Source: Perkinsus olseni (Eukaryota; Perkinsozoa; Perkinsida; Perkinsidae). From it: a stretch of DNA of 23,758 bases. The DNA is taken from the NCBI GenBank assembly GCA_013115135.1, contig JABANP010000666.1:1-23758 (forward strand), written 5' to 3'. Both the position numbers and the translations under genes were made by a program. Below are positions 10,890 to 21,169 of this stretch, in pieces; the first letter of the stretch is position 1, and each line of letters starts with the position of its first letter. The notes under the pieces were generated by a model that saw nothing but the letters and a program-made list of their open reading frames with translations, had not been told where the DNA came from and ran no database searches.

Positions 10890-13645
10890 ATGGGTGTCCT
10901 CAGAACAACTATCCTACTCCACGGTATACTTGCGGTGGCGGGTGTGCAGAGTGGGGTAGATAACAATAATAGGAAGGCTGTGCTCACCAGACTCTGCTGC
11001 TCTCCTGTTCTTTCAGAAGCCGCCCCCTCCCGTCCCGAAGAAGATCAATAATAAACTGAGGCCACTCAAATCATCCACAGTGAGTTCTCTAGTCTGGAGG
11101 GGCCGACTCCAGATCTTCCGACCTCGTCTCCCTGGCGTTGACTGATGATGTTGTTTCTTTCTTGATGATCGGCGTTGTCTTCTCCTCTGTGAGCTTCCCC
11201 CTTGCGAAGCTGGGAGAGGACATTTGTAAACTTCAGAATACTCCGAAGGCCGTTCAAGCAGAGGACACCGCAACTCAGGAACTGATGGAGAAACTGAATG
11301 GGAGGAAACAAAAGCTGTATGAGCAAATGGCTGATGAACTCTACTCCGAACCGACTGAGCACGGACCGTTTGAGGAACTGGAAGGCACTAGACTCACTCC
11401 AAAGCAGAGAGGCGGGAGGCCTCGCTGGGGTGGCGGTGGAGTAAGAGGCACAGCGTTGGTTTTGCGCGACTAGACAGGTGTCAGTAATGGTATATGCCCG
11501 GTCGATTCGATATTGAAGACAGCCCTCCGCTTGCACGCTTCTCACTTCTTCTGAGTGCTGGTATGCTTTCAACTTTTGGATGGAGCCTTGAGTCACCTTC
11601 GCGGCGCCCTTCGGTCCATGTAGGCTCGGCAAGGGATCCTCACGCCTTCCCTCCCGCTGAAGAGCTCTCAGCCTGCGCCCCCCTACTTGGTGCTGCTGGT
11701 AATCTCCTCCTCTCATCACTGGTCCTGCACCGTCCTCTGCTCATTCAGGATCCAGACGCCCCTCCGTCCGATGCTGCACAATCTCTCCCCGAGAAGAGTA
11801 TAACTGGAGCGACACTGTTCTCAACGGCTGTCGAACGTCGCCAGCCGACTCAATCTGCGCTCAGCAGTAGATTGTCCCCAGCGAGGCTCACTCCTCCTTC
11901 GCTGGGCTCACGACCTCGTATGCCATCACCCGACAAGACCTCTCAGTGGATAAGCCCTGCGCCCACTCAGAAATCTGGAACCACATCAACGACTCTAGCG
12001 AGGCCTAGTCTCCCCTTCCCGGGTTCACGTATGCCAACGCTGGGTGGGAAACCTGAACTCACCGAGGGGGCTAGATTACAGGCGTCGACGAAGCCCAGGC
12101 ACCCTCCACTGCGATGGCTCTCTCGTATGCCAACGCCCGAAGAGATCCATGGCCAACCTCTGCAAGCCTACGAGCTTCTACTGCAACCCTTGGTATGGTC
12201 TCAGTTGCTCTCTGTTCTCCCGCCAATCACGATTCTACCGGTGGCTCGTTTCAGGGCTTCACGTGCCGGGTGTTCCACGCCTTCACCACCGCTACGCTTA
12301 AAGACAGTTTGTTCGAGCTGGCTCTGAAGGACGGATTGATAAGGCTGTATTACACCATAGAGGAGAAAGACGGCGCATTGAAGTGAGATTCTACCCTTCT
12401 CATAGTCGCTGCTGTTAGGGGGTGCCCTACCTGAGCGGGTGAACTTTGCGTCCGCCGCCGTTCGTGGTCCAAATATGGCTACTTGAGTATTTTCTATACC
12501 GTTGAACCTGACTAATCCTCAGCGTAGCTCAGGGGGTCTCTCTGTGCGTTCTTTGGTATCACAAAAGGGGACATCAACGACCATGTCCCACTTGCAAACC
12601 TTCCGGGAGTTTTCGGGTATAATGCCCCGAACCCAACCCCGCCAGTGCTTTTTCGTTTCTGGCGGGACGGTCCACAGCAGGAGTCGTGGTCACAGCAATA
12701 TGCATTCTCGTTTCTCTCAGCGGCCGCAAGCTCAATGTGACGGCGAGTTTGCAGTGGGGTGGTATGCCTGACGACCTTTCGAAGTCTCAGCCGTCCGACT
12801 GTAAGGCGACCATGCGAGAGGTCCTCAAGTATGCCTGGAACTATGCCTCGGGGAGGTTCCGACCAAAGGACGGGAGGCGCCGTGAATGAGAGTTCGGTTC
12901 AACAGGAGTTCTCATGGCAGCTGGAGTTAGACTCGAACGATAAGTGGATATCATTCGGCGGTAAAAATTCATATGCGATGCCATCATCTCTGGGGAGTGA
13001 TGTTCTCACCAAGTTCGCCAAGAAAGTTATTCCTGAAGGGAACGAACCTGTTGAACTTCCATTAAGGCGGGTACAGTCACCGACATCGCCAATGCCACGG
13101 CCATGCGTTCCCTCCTTCAGGAGTCTCTTTGGTATCTTGAGATGGAGGGGAAAGATCTCTCCATGGCCCTCAACAGGGACTTCACGATTCATCATATTTC
13201 TCTACCTGGCATGTGAGTGTCCGGCTGGGACTATCGTTAGTATCGCTAACGCTGTAGCAGGTCCGTCCCGTGGCAGGGTATGACCACCACTATCACTGCG
13301 CTCACGACCCTCAAGCGGAATCATACCCAGAATAAACCGAGATTTCCAAAGGGCGTTTTCAAACTCGCCGTTGCAGGCTACCTCGAGGCCATTTGCTCGG
13401 GGAGTTCTCGTAGCCATGGCGAACCCGGCGGGAGCACGGATCGGGCTAGTCCGTTCTTGGATGAAGAAATCCATCGTAAATGCGCTCGAAACCATGAAAC
13501 CATTCCCCTTGCTATCAAGATTTTTGCTCCGGGTGCCCTGAGAGAGGAAGAACCAGCCATTTTTGAAGTTCCTAAGACGAGTCCTCTCGCCAAAAGTATG
13601 GACATACTCGAGCTGTTCGCCAGAAAGCACGTAAGAAAGCAGTAG
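10890..13645 (+). pseudogene. B2: branch B secreted modular gene, one-base frameshift in D2 (otherwise intact)
   Basis: Proposed exons: signal peptide 10890-10955 (M-G-V-L-R-T-T-I-L-L-H-G-I), 11017-11079 (K-P-P-P-P-V-P-K-K), a charged coiled-coil-like exon 11237-11440 (Q-E-L-M-E-K-L-N-G-R-K-Q-K-L), a long Pro/Ser-rich exon 11749-12192 with two copies of R-M-P-[ST]-P, D1 12255-12382 (128 nt, G-F-T-C-R-V-F-H-A-F), D2 12721-13070, the R-D-F-T-I-H exon 13121-13212, and D3 13261-13645. A further small exon between 11441 and 11748 is likely. D2 is 350 nt where the phase pattern needs 349. Compared with B3 there is one extra base at about 12870, inside F-R-P-K-[DE]-G, which makes the frame end after R-R-R-E. 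Everything downstream is open again in the expected frame. This is either a recent loss of function or a sequencing error; the corrected protein would be about 576 aa. It is called a pseudogene on the sequence as given. Confidence 0.65.
12870..12871 (+). other. Single-base insertion in B2 D2 exon
   Basis: B2 reads CCAAAGGACGGGAGGCGCC where B1 and both B3 copies read CCAAAGGAGGGAGGCGCC. The extra C shifts the frame. The flanking bases on both sides are otherwise the same across all four copies. Confidence 0.85.
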
Positions 13646-14260
13646 AATGTCTAATATGTCATGGGGCTTCAAGTCCGCGATCTCGAACAATCTCAGGTAG
13701 AAAAATGAGCCCCGCGAGAGCAGCCACTGCGTAGTCGACTCCTTCGACTGGCTCGACTGGTTCTCGCTCGAAGCTCTGCACCTTTAGTATATCATGAGAG
13801 TATTTTCTTGAGGCTGCTGTACATCCAACGTCTTAGCCCTTGGAGAGATAACTTGCAGTCGAAAATTACGTTGCCTTGTAATGATGGCAATTAAATAACG
13901 CTCCAGGTCTCTGCCATCATTAGCACCATCTCCTCCCGTTGTGGTGTCATGCTGTTGTTGGTGATGTCTTTGTTCATGTGTGCAAGGTGGTCGGGGTTCT
14001 TACACCAGGGAAGTACAATGGTCTCTCAATTAACATCGGGTACCTTCAGACGGCTTTTGAGCCCTCACGAGGAGTCCCCACTCCCATACTGAACAACGTT
14101 AAAGATGCTGAGCTCATTTTGGCCCCTAACTCGCCCTACTCCTATTTACCGAATCATCGAAGAGTCGCGCTTATGCTTCTCGCGCAGTCGAATGAATCTT
14201 CTGGATACTCTCCCCATATGAGTATCATCAGCTATAGCTGTTGTCCCTCCATTGATACCA
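13646..14260 (+). promoter_or_regulatory. Intergenic region and promoter/leader of B3
   Basis: No gene is supported here. A T/G-rich run near 13935-13990 precedes GGGGTTCTTACACC, which echoes the A4 and C upstream regions. TCAGACGGCTTTTGAG lies at 14046-14061, a variant of the element before B1 and A4. The 80-nt leader shared with B2 occupies 14181-14260. Confidence 0.5.
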
Positions 14261-17200
14261 ATGCGTGTCATCAGAGCAACTATCCTATTCCACGGTATAC
14301 ATGCGGTGGCAGGCCTGCAGAGTGGGGTAGATAGCAATAATAGGATGGGTGTGCTCACCAGACTCTGCTGCTCTCCTGCTCTTTCAGAAGCCGCCCCCTC
14401 CCGTCCCGAAGAAGACAAGGGTTTACCGAAGAGAGAATCAGCAGAGCGGGGACCCGCCGCCGAAGCCTTTCCTGGTAAGTACTCTAGCTTGGGTTCCCGA
14501 CCCCTTTGATTCTTACCGCAGAATGAACTCATTGGTTTCGTGCCTCCCGTTGCTTCCCAGATCATGGACCGTGATTCGTGGCTCTTGCGCTGGGTGCTTT
14601 TGTATAAGAAGTCGTTCTCAGCCCGCAGACTTCCGGTTACCGGTAGATCTAAGTACTCCGACGTCTGAAGCTGACACGGCCTCTCCTCCCAGCAGTCCGG
14701 TGAGTCTCTCTGATACTGGCTGAGTGGGACTCTCCTTGGCGAGCCTTCTCAGCGAATGAGTGACAGTGGAAAACGCTAGTACGTTTCAGGTGAGTCTGAA
14801 TGGCGTCCAAGTTATGAACGGTCAAAGTGAGGAGTTGATGAAGAAACTGAAGGCGAGGAAACAGAAGTTGACTGAGCAGTTGGGAGAGGACGCTGATGAA
14901 CAGTCCGCCCAGCCGACTGAACGCGAACAGCCTGATGAACGAGATGGTCGTGCGCTCCCTCTTAAGCAGGGACGCAAGCCCAACTGGGACGACATTGAGG
15001 TGAGAAGCGTTAGAGCGTTGGTGTTATACGACTCGCGGCTGCCAGTGATAGTACTCGCCCTATTGATTCGAGATTGAGGTCGCTACTCTCTCCACCTGCC
15101 GATGACCATCGTGCATGGAGATTCCAAGTGAAGACGGTCATTGAATTGCCTGATGAAATCAACGACCTCCCACCCACGGCACCTCCTTTCGTAGGTCTCA
15201 GCCGAAGGCGTCACACCTGCCATTCCCTCAAAGAAGAGCTCCCGCTCTGCAACGAACCAGCTGGGCCTGGTAACGATCTTTTCCTTCTACTCGCCCTGCA
15301 GCTTCCTTTGCTCAGAATACCATCACCGCCAAGCCCGATGCCACGAAACCCGTTCCAAAGCCGAGGGTTACTAAGTCGCCACCTTCAACGCCTACTGAAG
15401 ACTCCCAGTCGAAGAACCCTGCATCCACTGTGAGGTCCAGGTCACCGTCGCCGTCCGGATCCAAGTCTCGATTACCTTCTCCGGGATCCCGTGCTCGGTT
15501 GCCGACGCCCGACGAGCTCCTTCAATCCACCGACCCTGCGCTGACCGAGAAGTCAAGGTCCAGATCGCCGTCGCCTGAAGAACCTAGGTCACCTCTGCCG
15601 GGATCACGCCCTCGTCTGCCAACGCCCGAGGAGATCCGCCAATCTAAGAGTCTGCAAGTCTACGAGTCCCTACTGCAACCGCAGGTATACTCTCAACTGG
15701 TCCTCCCTTCGCGGGTGATCGTATCATCAACGCCTATGCCTTCCTTCAGGGCTTCAAGTGCCGGGTGTTCCATGCCTTCACCACTCCTGCGGATGAGAAG
15801 GTTATGTACGAACTGGCTTTAAAGGGAAATGACATAAAGTTGTACTACAACGTGCTCGAGGGAGACAACGGACCAATGTGAGGCTTTGATTTTCTCGCCA
15901 TTACTGCTGTTACAGAGTGTTCCTCAAAAGTGGAGAACTCTGCACCCGATTCGTGATCTAAGTAGAGTCACTTGAGGTTTTATGATGTTGTTGATCCGGG
16001 TCGAAGCGTCAGCGTAGCGGGAAGCTCTTCCCGTGGGGGAATTCTTCCATTCGGCGACGGAGAAGATTTGCGTGGGTCTTGTCTTTCACTTGCAGTGCCC
16101 TTCCGAAGCAGTGATCCAGTACTCTGATTCTTTCTGGGCGGTCTCGCCTTATTACACTTGGTTATCATCCTGACCCTGCCCTCTGCTGCCTTCAGGGAGC
16201 GCAAGATTCCTACTACGACGAGCCTCAAGCGGAGCGGCATGCCTGACGACCTTCCGAAGTCTCAGCCGTCCGACTGTAAGGCGACCATGCGAGAGGTTCT
16301 CAAGTATGCCTGGAACTATGCCTCGGGGAGGTTCCGACCAAAGGAGGGAGGCGCCGTGAATGAGAGTCCGGTTCAACAGGAGTTCTCGTGGCAGCTGGAG
16401 TTAGACTCCAACGATACGTGGATATCATTCGGCGGGGAAAATTCATATGCGATGCCATCATCTCTGGGCAGTGATGTTCTCACCAAGTTCGCCGAGAAAG
16501 TGTTTCCTGAGAAAGGGGAGCCTCTCAAACTCCCAGATATACCGGTAAGGTCACCGATCTCGCCAATGCCACGGCCGTGCGTTCCTTTTTTTTTCAGAAG
16601 TCTCTTTGGTACCTTGAGATGGAGGGGAAAGATCTCTCCACGGCCCTTAACAGGGACTTCACGATTCATCAAGCCACCCGCCCCACCCTTACCGAGAATT
16701 CTAGGGCCAGATCACCGTCGCCAGGGGAACCTAAGTCTCCTCTGCCGGGATCACGTGCTCGGCTGCCGACGCCTGACGAGCTACTTGAAGCCACCAGCCC
16801 CACCCGTACCGAGAATTCTAGGGCCAGATCACCGTCGCCAGGGAAACCTAGGTCTCCTCCGCCGGGATCACGTCCTCGGCTGCCGACGCCCGATGAGATC
16901 CAGGGTCAAAGTACGGGGCTGGAAACCTACGAGACCCTACTGCAACCTCAGGTATACTCTAGGCTAGTCTTTCCTCCTTCGCAAATGGCGATCTTATCGG
17001 CGCCGCTGCTGCCTTCCTTCAGGGCTTCAAGTGCCGGGTGTTCCATGCCTTCACCACTGCTACGAATGAGAAGGTTTTGTACGAACTGGCTTTCAAGGGA
17101 GAAGATATGAAGCTGTTTTATAACGTGCTCAAGGGAGACAACGGACCAACGTGAGGTTTTCATATTTTCACCATTACTGCTGCCCAGGGTGTACAAAATT

Positions 17201-18431
17201 GAGAACTCTACACCCTATTCGTGATCTCGATAAAATTACTTGAGGGTTCATGATGTTGTTGATTCGGCTCGAAGCATCAGGATAGCGAAGGTCTCTTTCT
17301 GTGCGGAAATTCTTCCCTTCTATGTCGTCCGACAGAAAAGAATCGGGTGGGCCTTGCCTTGTATTCGCAGTGCCTTTCTGGCCTTTCTACGAGGCAGTGA
17401 TCCGGTCACTGGATTCCAGTTCTCTGATTTTCGCGGGAGATCTCGCCTCATTACTCTTGGTTCTCACCCTTAGCCTGCTACCTGCTGAGATTCCTACTAC
17501 GACGAGCCTTAAGCGGAGCGGCATGCCTGATGATCTTCCGAAGTCTCAGCCGTCCGACTGTAAGGCGACCATGCGAGAGGTCCTCAAGTATGCCTGGAAC
17601 TATGCCTCGGGGAGGTTCCGACCAAAGGAGGGAGGCGCCGTGGATGAGAGTCCGGTTCAACAGGAGTTCTCGTGGCAGCTGGAGTTAGACTCAAACGATA
17701 CGTGGATATCATTCGGCGGGGAAAATTCATATGCGATGCCATCATCTCTGGGCAGTGATGTTCTCACCAAGTTCGCCGAGAAAGTGTTTCCTGAGAAAGG
17801 GGAGCCTCTCAAACTCCCAGATATGCCGGTAAGGTCACCGATCTCGCCAATGCCACGGTTATGCGTTCCCTCCTTCAGGAGACTCTTTGGTATCTTGAGA
17901 TGGAGGGGAAAGATCTCTCCATGGCCCTCAACAGGGACTTCACGATTCATCGTATTCGTCTATCTGGCATGTGAGTGTCCTGCTGCCCAGTGGTGCCTCC
18001 AGAACTCTTCACAATTATGCAGGCCGATAAGGTGGAAGGGCATGACCGCCGCCATCAGCGAACTCTCTGGAATAAAGGGAGCTCATGCCCAGGAGGAACC
18101 AAAAACCTCCGAGGACATTGCCAAGAACGCCTTTGGCAGCTACTTGGAAGCCATCTGTTTGGAAGGGTCTCGTAGTTCCGAGGGAACCTTCAACGGCGAG
18201 ACCATGACTGTCTGGCCCTTCGGCAAAGAGATTTATGACAGATGCAACAAGAACAATATCCCAATCCCGATACCAGCCATCATTTTCGAGCCGGGCGCCG
18301 TGAGACAGTCAAGAGAGAACGCCTTCCAAGTTTCCGCGAGAAGTCGTCTCGCCAAGGCCATGGAGGTGCTTGAACTCTTCGCCAGACGACATGTGAGAGG
18401 AAGAAACAAACCTGGAGACGTGAGCGTGTAG
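14261..18431 (+). CDS. B3: double-module secreted protein, branch B (13 exons, about 874-893 aa)
   Basis: Proposed exons: signal peptide 14261-14326 (M-R-V-I-R-A-T-I-L-F-H-G-I-H-A-V-A-G), Pro-rich 14388-14474 (K-P-P-P-P-V-P-K-K), 14622-14699, charged coil-like 14790-14999 (E-E-L-M-K-K-L-K-A-R-K-Q-K-L), a tentative 15134-15190, Ser/Pro-rich 15316-15684, D1 15750-15877, D2 16196-16544, a fused exon 16598-16951, then second-module D1 17023-17150, D2 17474-17828, the R-D-F-T-I-H exon 17879-17970 and D3 18023-18431. All join in frame. The fused exon begins with E-M-E-G-K-D-L-S and N-R-D-F-T-I-H, then runs without a break into a second R-S-P-S-P and R-L-P-T-P-[DE]-E repeat region, which marks an internal duplication. 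D3 ends in L-F-A-R-R-H-V-R-G-R and a stop at 18429-18431. The product is probably secreted. I see no catalytic motif and do not recognise the family. The start follows from the conserved leader and signal peptide. Confidence 0.7.
15400..16669 (+). repeat. Internal duplication of B3, first copy
   Basis: The Pro/Ser-rich exon, D1, D2 and the first half of the R-D-F-T-I-H exon repeat at an offset of 1273-1284 bp (D1 starts 15750 and 17023; the G-M-P-D-D block 16239 and 17523; the end of F-T-I-H 16669 and 17950). The right edge is sharp at 16669; the left edge is approximate because the Pro-rich repeats blur it. Confidence 0.8.
16670..17950 (+). repeat. Internal duplication of B3, second copy
   Basis: This is the second unit of the duplication. 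The D2 coding part is nearly identical to the first copy, while D1 and the long introns (318 and 323 nt) have diverged more. The copy ends where F-T-I-H continues into its normal 3' half and the intron before D3. Confidence 0.8.
16673..16906 (+). repeat. Two tandem 117-bp repeats in the Pro/Ser-rich region of B3
   Basis: Copies at 16673-16789 and 16790-16906 differ at only a few positions. Each encodes 39 residues: a T-E-N-S-R-A-R-S-P-S-P-G stretch, then P-G-S-R-[AP]-R-L-P-T-P-D-E. A more diverged pair encodes the corresponding part of the first B3 module (about 15430-15640). The period is a multiple of three, so expansion keeps the frame. Confidence 0.85.
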
Positions 18432-18902
18432 CGGCTGTGGTTTCAGGTTGTGAATTAAACGCCGGATGAGATGTGGTGCTCCCCTTCGCACTGCCTATTA
18501 CGTTGCTCTTGACGACGCCTACTCCCTCTCTGGCGAATCTTTTCCGTGGATTTTGTCGCCGCCCGCAGTGGTAGCATGTTTATCAGTTCACTTCCCGTCG
18601 CAATAACCCATGCTGTGGATGGGGCCTCCCCTTTGCCATTGTTATGCCCCTTTGTTGTTGTTTTGATGATACTGATGATGTTGGTCTATGATGCAGCTTG
18701 CTAGATTCGAGTTCTCACCGGCGCTTCCTCTTCGACCACTGAGGGAAGTTTAGCGGCCCGGCCATCCGTCGGATGACTTTCGCTTTACATCAAACATTCA
18801 GCGAGCCTTCTTGAGCCGCGAAGGCGCTGTTAATCTGCTCATTCTGGCAAGCACCATCAACCAGTTGCGCTAAGTTCAGTTCGTCCTTGTTGTTGTTGTT
18901 GC
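18432..18902 (+). promoter_or_regulatory. Intergenic region and leader of gene C
   Basis: I see no gene. T/G-rich repeats (TTGTTGTTG) occur near 18650 and 18885-18900. The stretch around 18655-18720 resembles the regions before A4 and B3. The final 26 nt (18877-18902, CAGTTCGTCCTTGTTG and on) match the A4 leader. Confidence 0.45.
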
Positions 18903-21121
18903 ATGCGTGTCCCCCTCTACTTTGCGGGATCACCATTAGTAGCCCAGGCATCATTCCTCGGACAATTGGTGAGACTCCTCAGAGAGGTCAAGTTCGTTCG
19001 GCTTGGGACATGTTGAGCCTTGACGAATGCAGTATCGCTACATTGCCATGCTCAAGTCAAACACCCTGGAAGTGTCTCTCTCTCGCTCAGATTGGGTGGG
19101 GCAGGAGGGACCTCCGCAGCTGTTCCGCAATTTACAAGACCAACGAGACGGAGTACCGACTGGACTTCAGCGAAATAGCTCGCGAATTCAAACTGGATGC
19201 CATTTCTGCCGCCGAGTGGGTCTCTACTTTCTCCACCAACTTCGTCGACATCCCTCGGCATACCGTAAGGACTACACCCTTCGTCTCCTGACCAGGTCCA
19301 TCGTTCACATGGGGCCGAGTGCCTCGGCGAAGTTCCGCCTGATTGGCCTAGTGGAGCGAGACGAGTCTGCGGCCGGTGGTGGCGCTGTGGGCAAATCACC
19401 GAAAGCCGCCTGTCTCGAAGCCATCGCGGCGCATCTCGACTTGGGTCACAAATACGCTGTGGACGAGCAGGCTCGTGAAGCCATCAATAGTCGCATAGAT
19501 GGGCAATCAGAGAGTGCTTATCATTCATCCTTACCGAGCAGACCTCACTTGTCAAAGGAACCAAGGCGGCGGTCTCTACCGGAGGGGTCGCCCTTTGGGG
19601 ACGGGCGATCGAGGGATAATTTCACGGCAGCGATATTATCTTTGGATGAAGCGCCGAGCGGTGGTTTCGATCTATCAGGTTTGGGTGACGTTGTGGATGG
19701 TATGAGGGGCCTCGGAGGCATAGTAGGAAGAATGACTCTCAGGGACGCATGGAACGGTATGCAAACGAAAAAGGTGAGTCGGAATGAACTGTTTGCTCTG
19801 GAGTTGCGCCCGGGAACCCCGTCCAATCTCTTGTCAGGATGCCGAATGCTCATTGGCCCGGGTGTTCAACGTCGAGCCTAGCCTACAATACGACTATCGG
19901 ATGACTATTGACAAGGAAGGGAACGCCGCGGCCAGTCTGGCCATCAAGGTCCTGAAGGACGGCATTGTCGAGAAAAAGTACTGCTGCACCGCATCGAATT
20001 TCGATGCTCTCTGATTTTACTCTCCTGTCGATTTTCTCTGCAGATTTTTCTCATTCGACGTCCCCCTGGACGAGGTGGAAGAGGCAAAAGCGAAGAGAGG
20101 GCGGCGACGGAAAGACGATAAGTGCTTTCAAAAACTGAGGGAGAATCTTTGGTCGCTGATGGGAAGATTCAAAAGACCTCTCCGAGAGAAGCTGATGCCG
20201 CTCATAAGCTTGAAAGTTGAAAGGGAGCTGACAGCGTCAGCCGCGTCTTTCGCTGAGAAGTCCGGGATCTTCGTCCTCGAAGGTGGCACGCTGGCAGCCA
20301 CCGTCATTCAAGACTTCGTCGCTGATGAGCTAAAACGCGTTCGTGAATCGCGTAAAGTTAAGGTAGTGGTGAAGAGGGATCCCGAAGAGCTGAAGGTATT
20401 AATCCCGCGAGATGAGACCTCGGAAGCGCCCGAAGTTGACGGATCGGTGCTTGCAGCTATCTCGTCTGTGGTTCAGGATCCGGTGTTGTGCGAGGCGTCA
20501 CAGATGGGCAACCTTCATGCCACTAAACGGCAGCTAGGCCTGGTCGAACTTCAATTGAAGAAGGATTTCACGATTCAGAAGATAGGGAAGTTCTGGTATT
20601 GCCGAGCGGATTCTTTCTGCAGCGTTCCACTACCGTGTGTCAGGCCTGGCTCCTCGAAGCTTGACGGTTACCCTGAGAAGTTCAAACTTGCTTTATCGCA
20701 GTTCTTTGACCCGTCTTCTCTGACGGGCGCTGATCTCGGGGCAACAGACGACACTACTTTGTGTCGCTTCGCCATTCAGGCCCACTTGAAAGCCGCCTTG
20801 GAGTACAGTAGAGCGATACTGATCGGAAAACGCGAGGAGCGGGCGGATAAGAAGGAAGGGGAGATGCAGGATATTGTCGATTGGGAAGGGAAGGAGCTGG
20901 ACTCGGGGGAAGAGCATAGGAAAAGTTTCCGCGTCGAGCAGGGTTCTAGGATCGACGAGGGCCTGCTGGCGATGGAGAGAGCTGTCACAGAGAATCCTGT
21001 AGGGGAGAAGGAGAGGTATCTTACACAGTGCTGTCTGTCTAGGATATGCCATGTCGAGCTACTTGGGACTCTGATGATAAAAGATACTACTTTGAGATGT
21101 ATAGAGATGACGAAGAAGTAG
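18903..21121 (+). CDS. C: diverged double-module secreted protein of the same superfamily
   Basis: Exon 1 (18903-18968) is a signal peptide, M-R-V-P-L-Y-F-A-G-S-P-L-V-A-Q-A-S-F-L-G. The second half is clear: a coding region ending 19773 (L-R-D-A-W-N-G-M-Q-T-K-K), a 64-nt intron, a D1 exon 19838-19977 (L-A-R-V-F-N-V...Y-D-Y-R-M-T-I-D), a 66-nt intron leaving in phase 2 as in A and B, and one long exon 20044-21121. This last exon holds D2 (L-R-E-K-L-M-P-L-I-S), K-D-F-T-I-Q-K-I and D3 (D-P-S-S, D-D-T-T-L-C-R-F-A-I) without the usual introns, plus a highly charged C-terminus. The first half changes frame twice between 19033 and 19270. My preferred exons are 19033-19071, 19139-19219 and 19270-19773 (about 635 aa in total). 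An uninterrupted reading of 19033-19773 is also open but gives low-complexity sequence in the middle. Function unknown. Confidence 0.6.
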
Positions 21122-21169
21122 GGACAACAATCTTGGATGTGAGGATGATAACGGACGGAATGTACAGTA
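21122..21169 (+). other. Short 3' flank of gene C up to the transposon
   Basis: Only 48 bp separate the gene C stop from the first base of the inverted repeat, with the TA target at the end. The 3' untranslated region and polyadenylation of C must therefore lie partly in the transposon or be very short. Confidence 0.6.

Noticed and set aside
11066..11719. 217-codon minus-strand frame over B2
   Set aside because: It overlaps the charged exon of B2 on the opposite strand. The plus strand has splice sites and a paralogue in B3, while the minus reading has neither.
8128..17950. Minus-strand frame of about 97-99 codons conserved in all four B modules
   Set aside because: It is the complement of the homogenised D2 block. 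Its conservation follows from the DNA similarity, and the coding evidence (phases, introns, signal peptide linkage) is on the plus strand.
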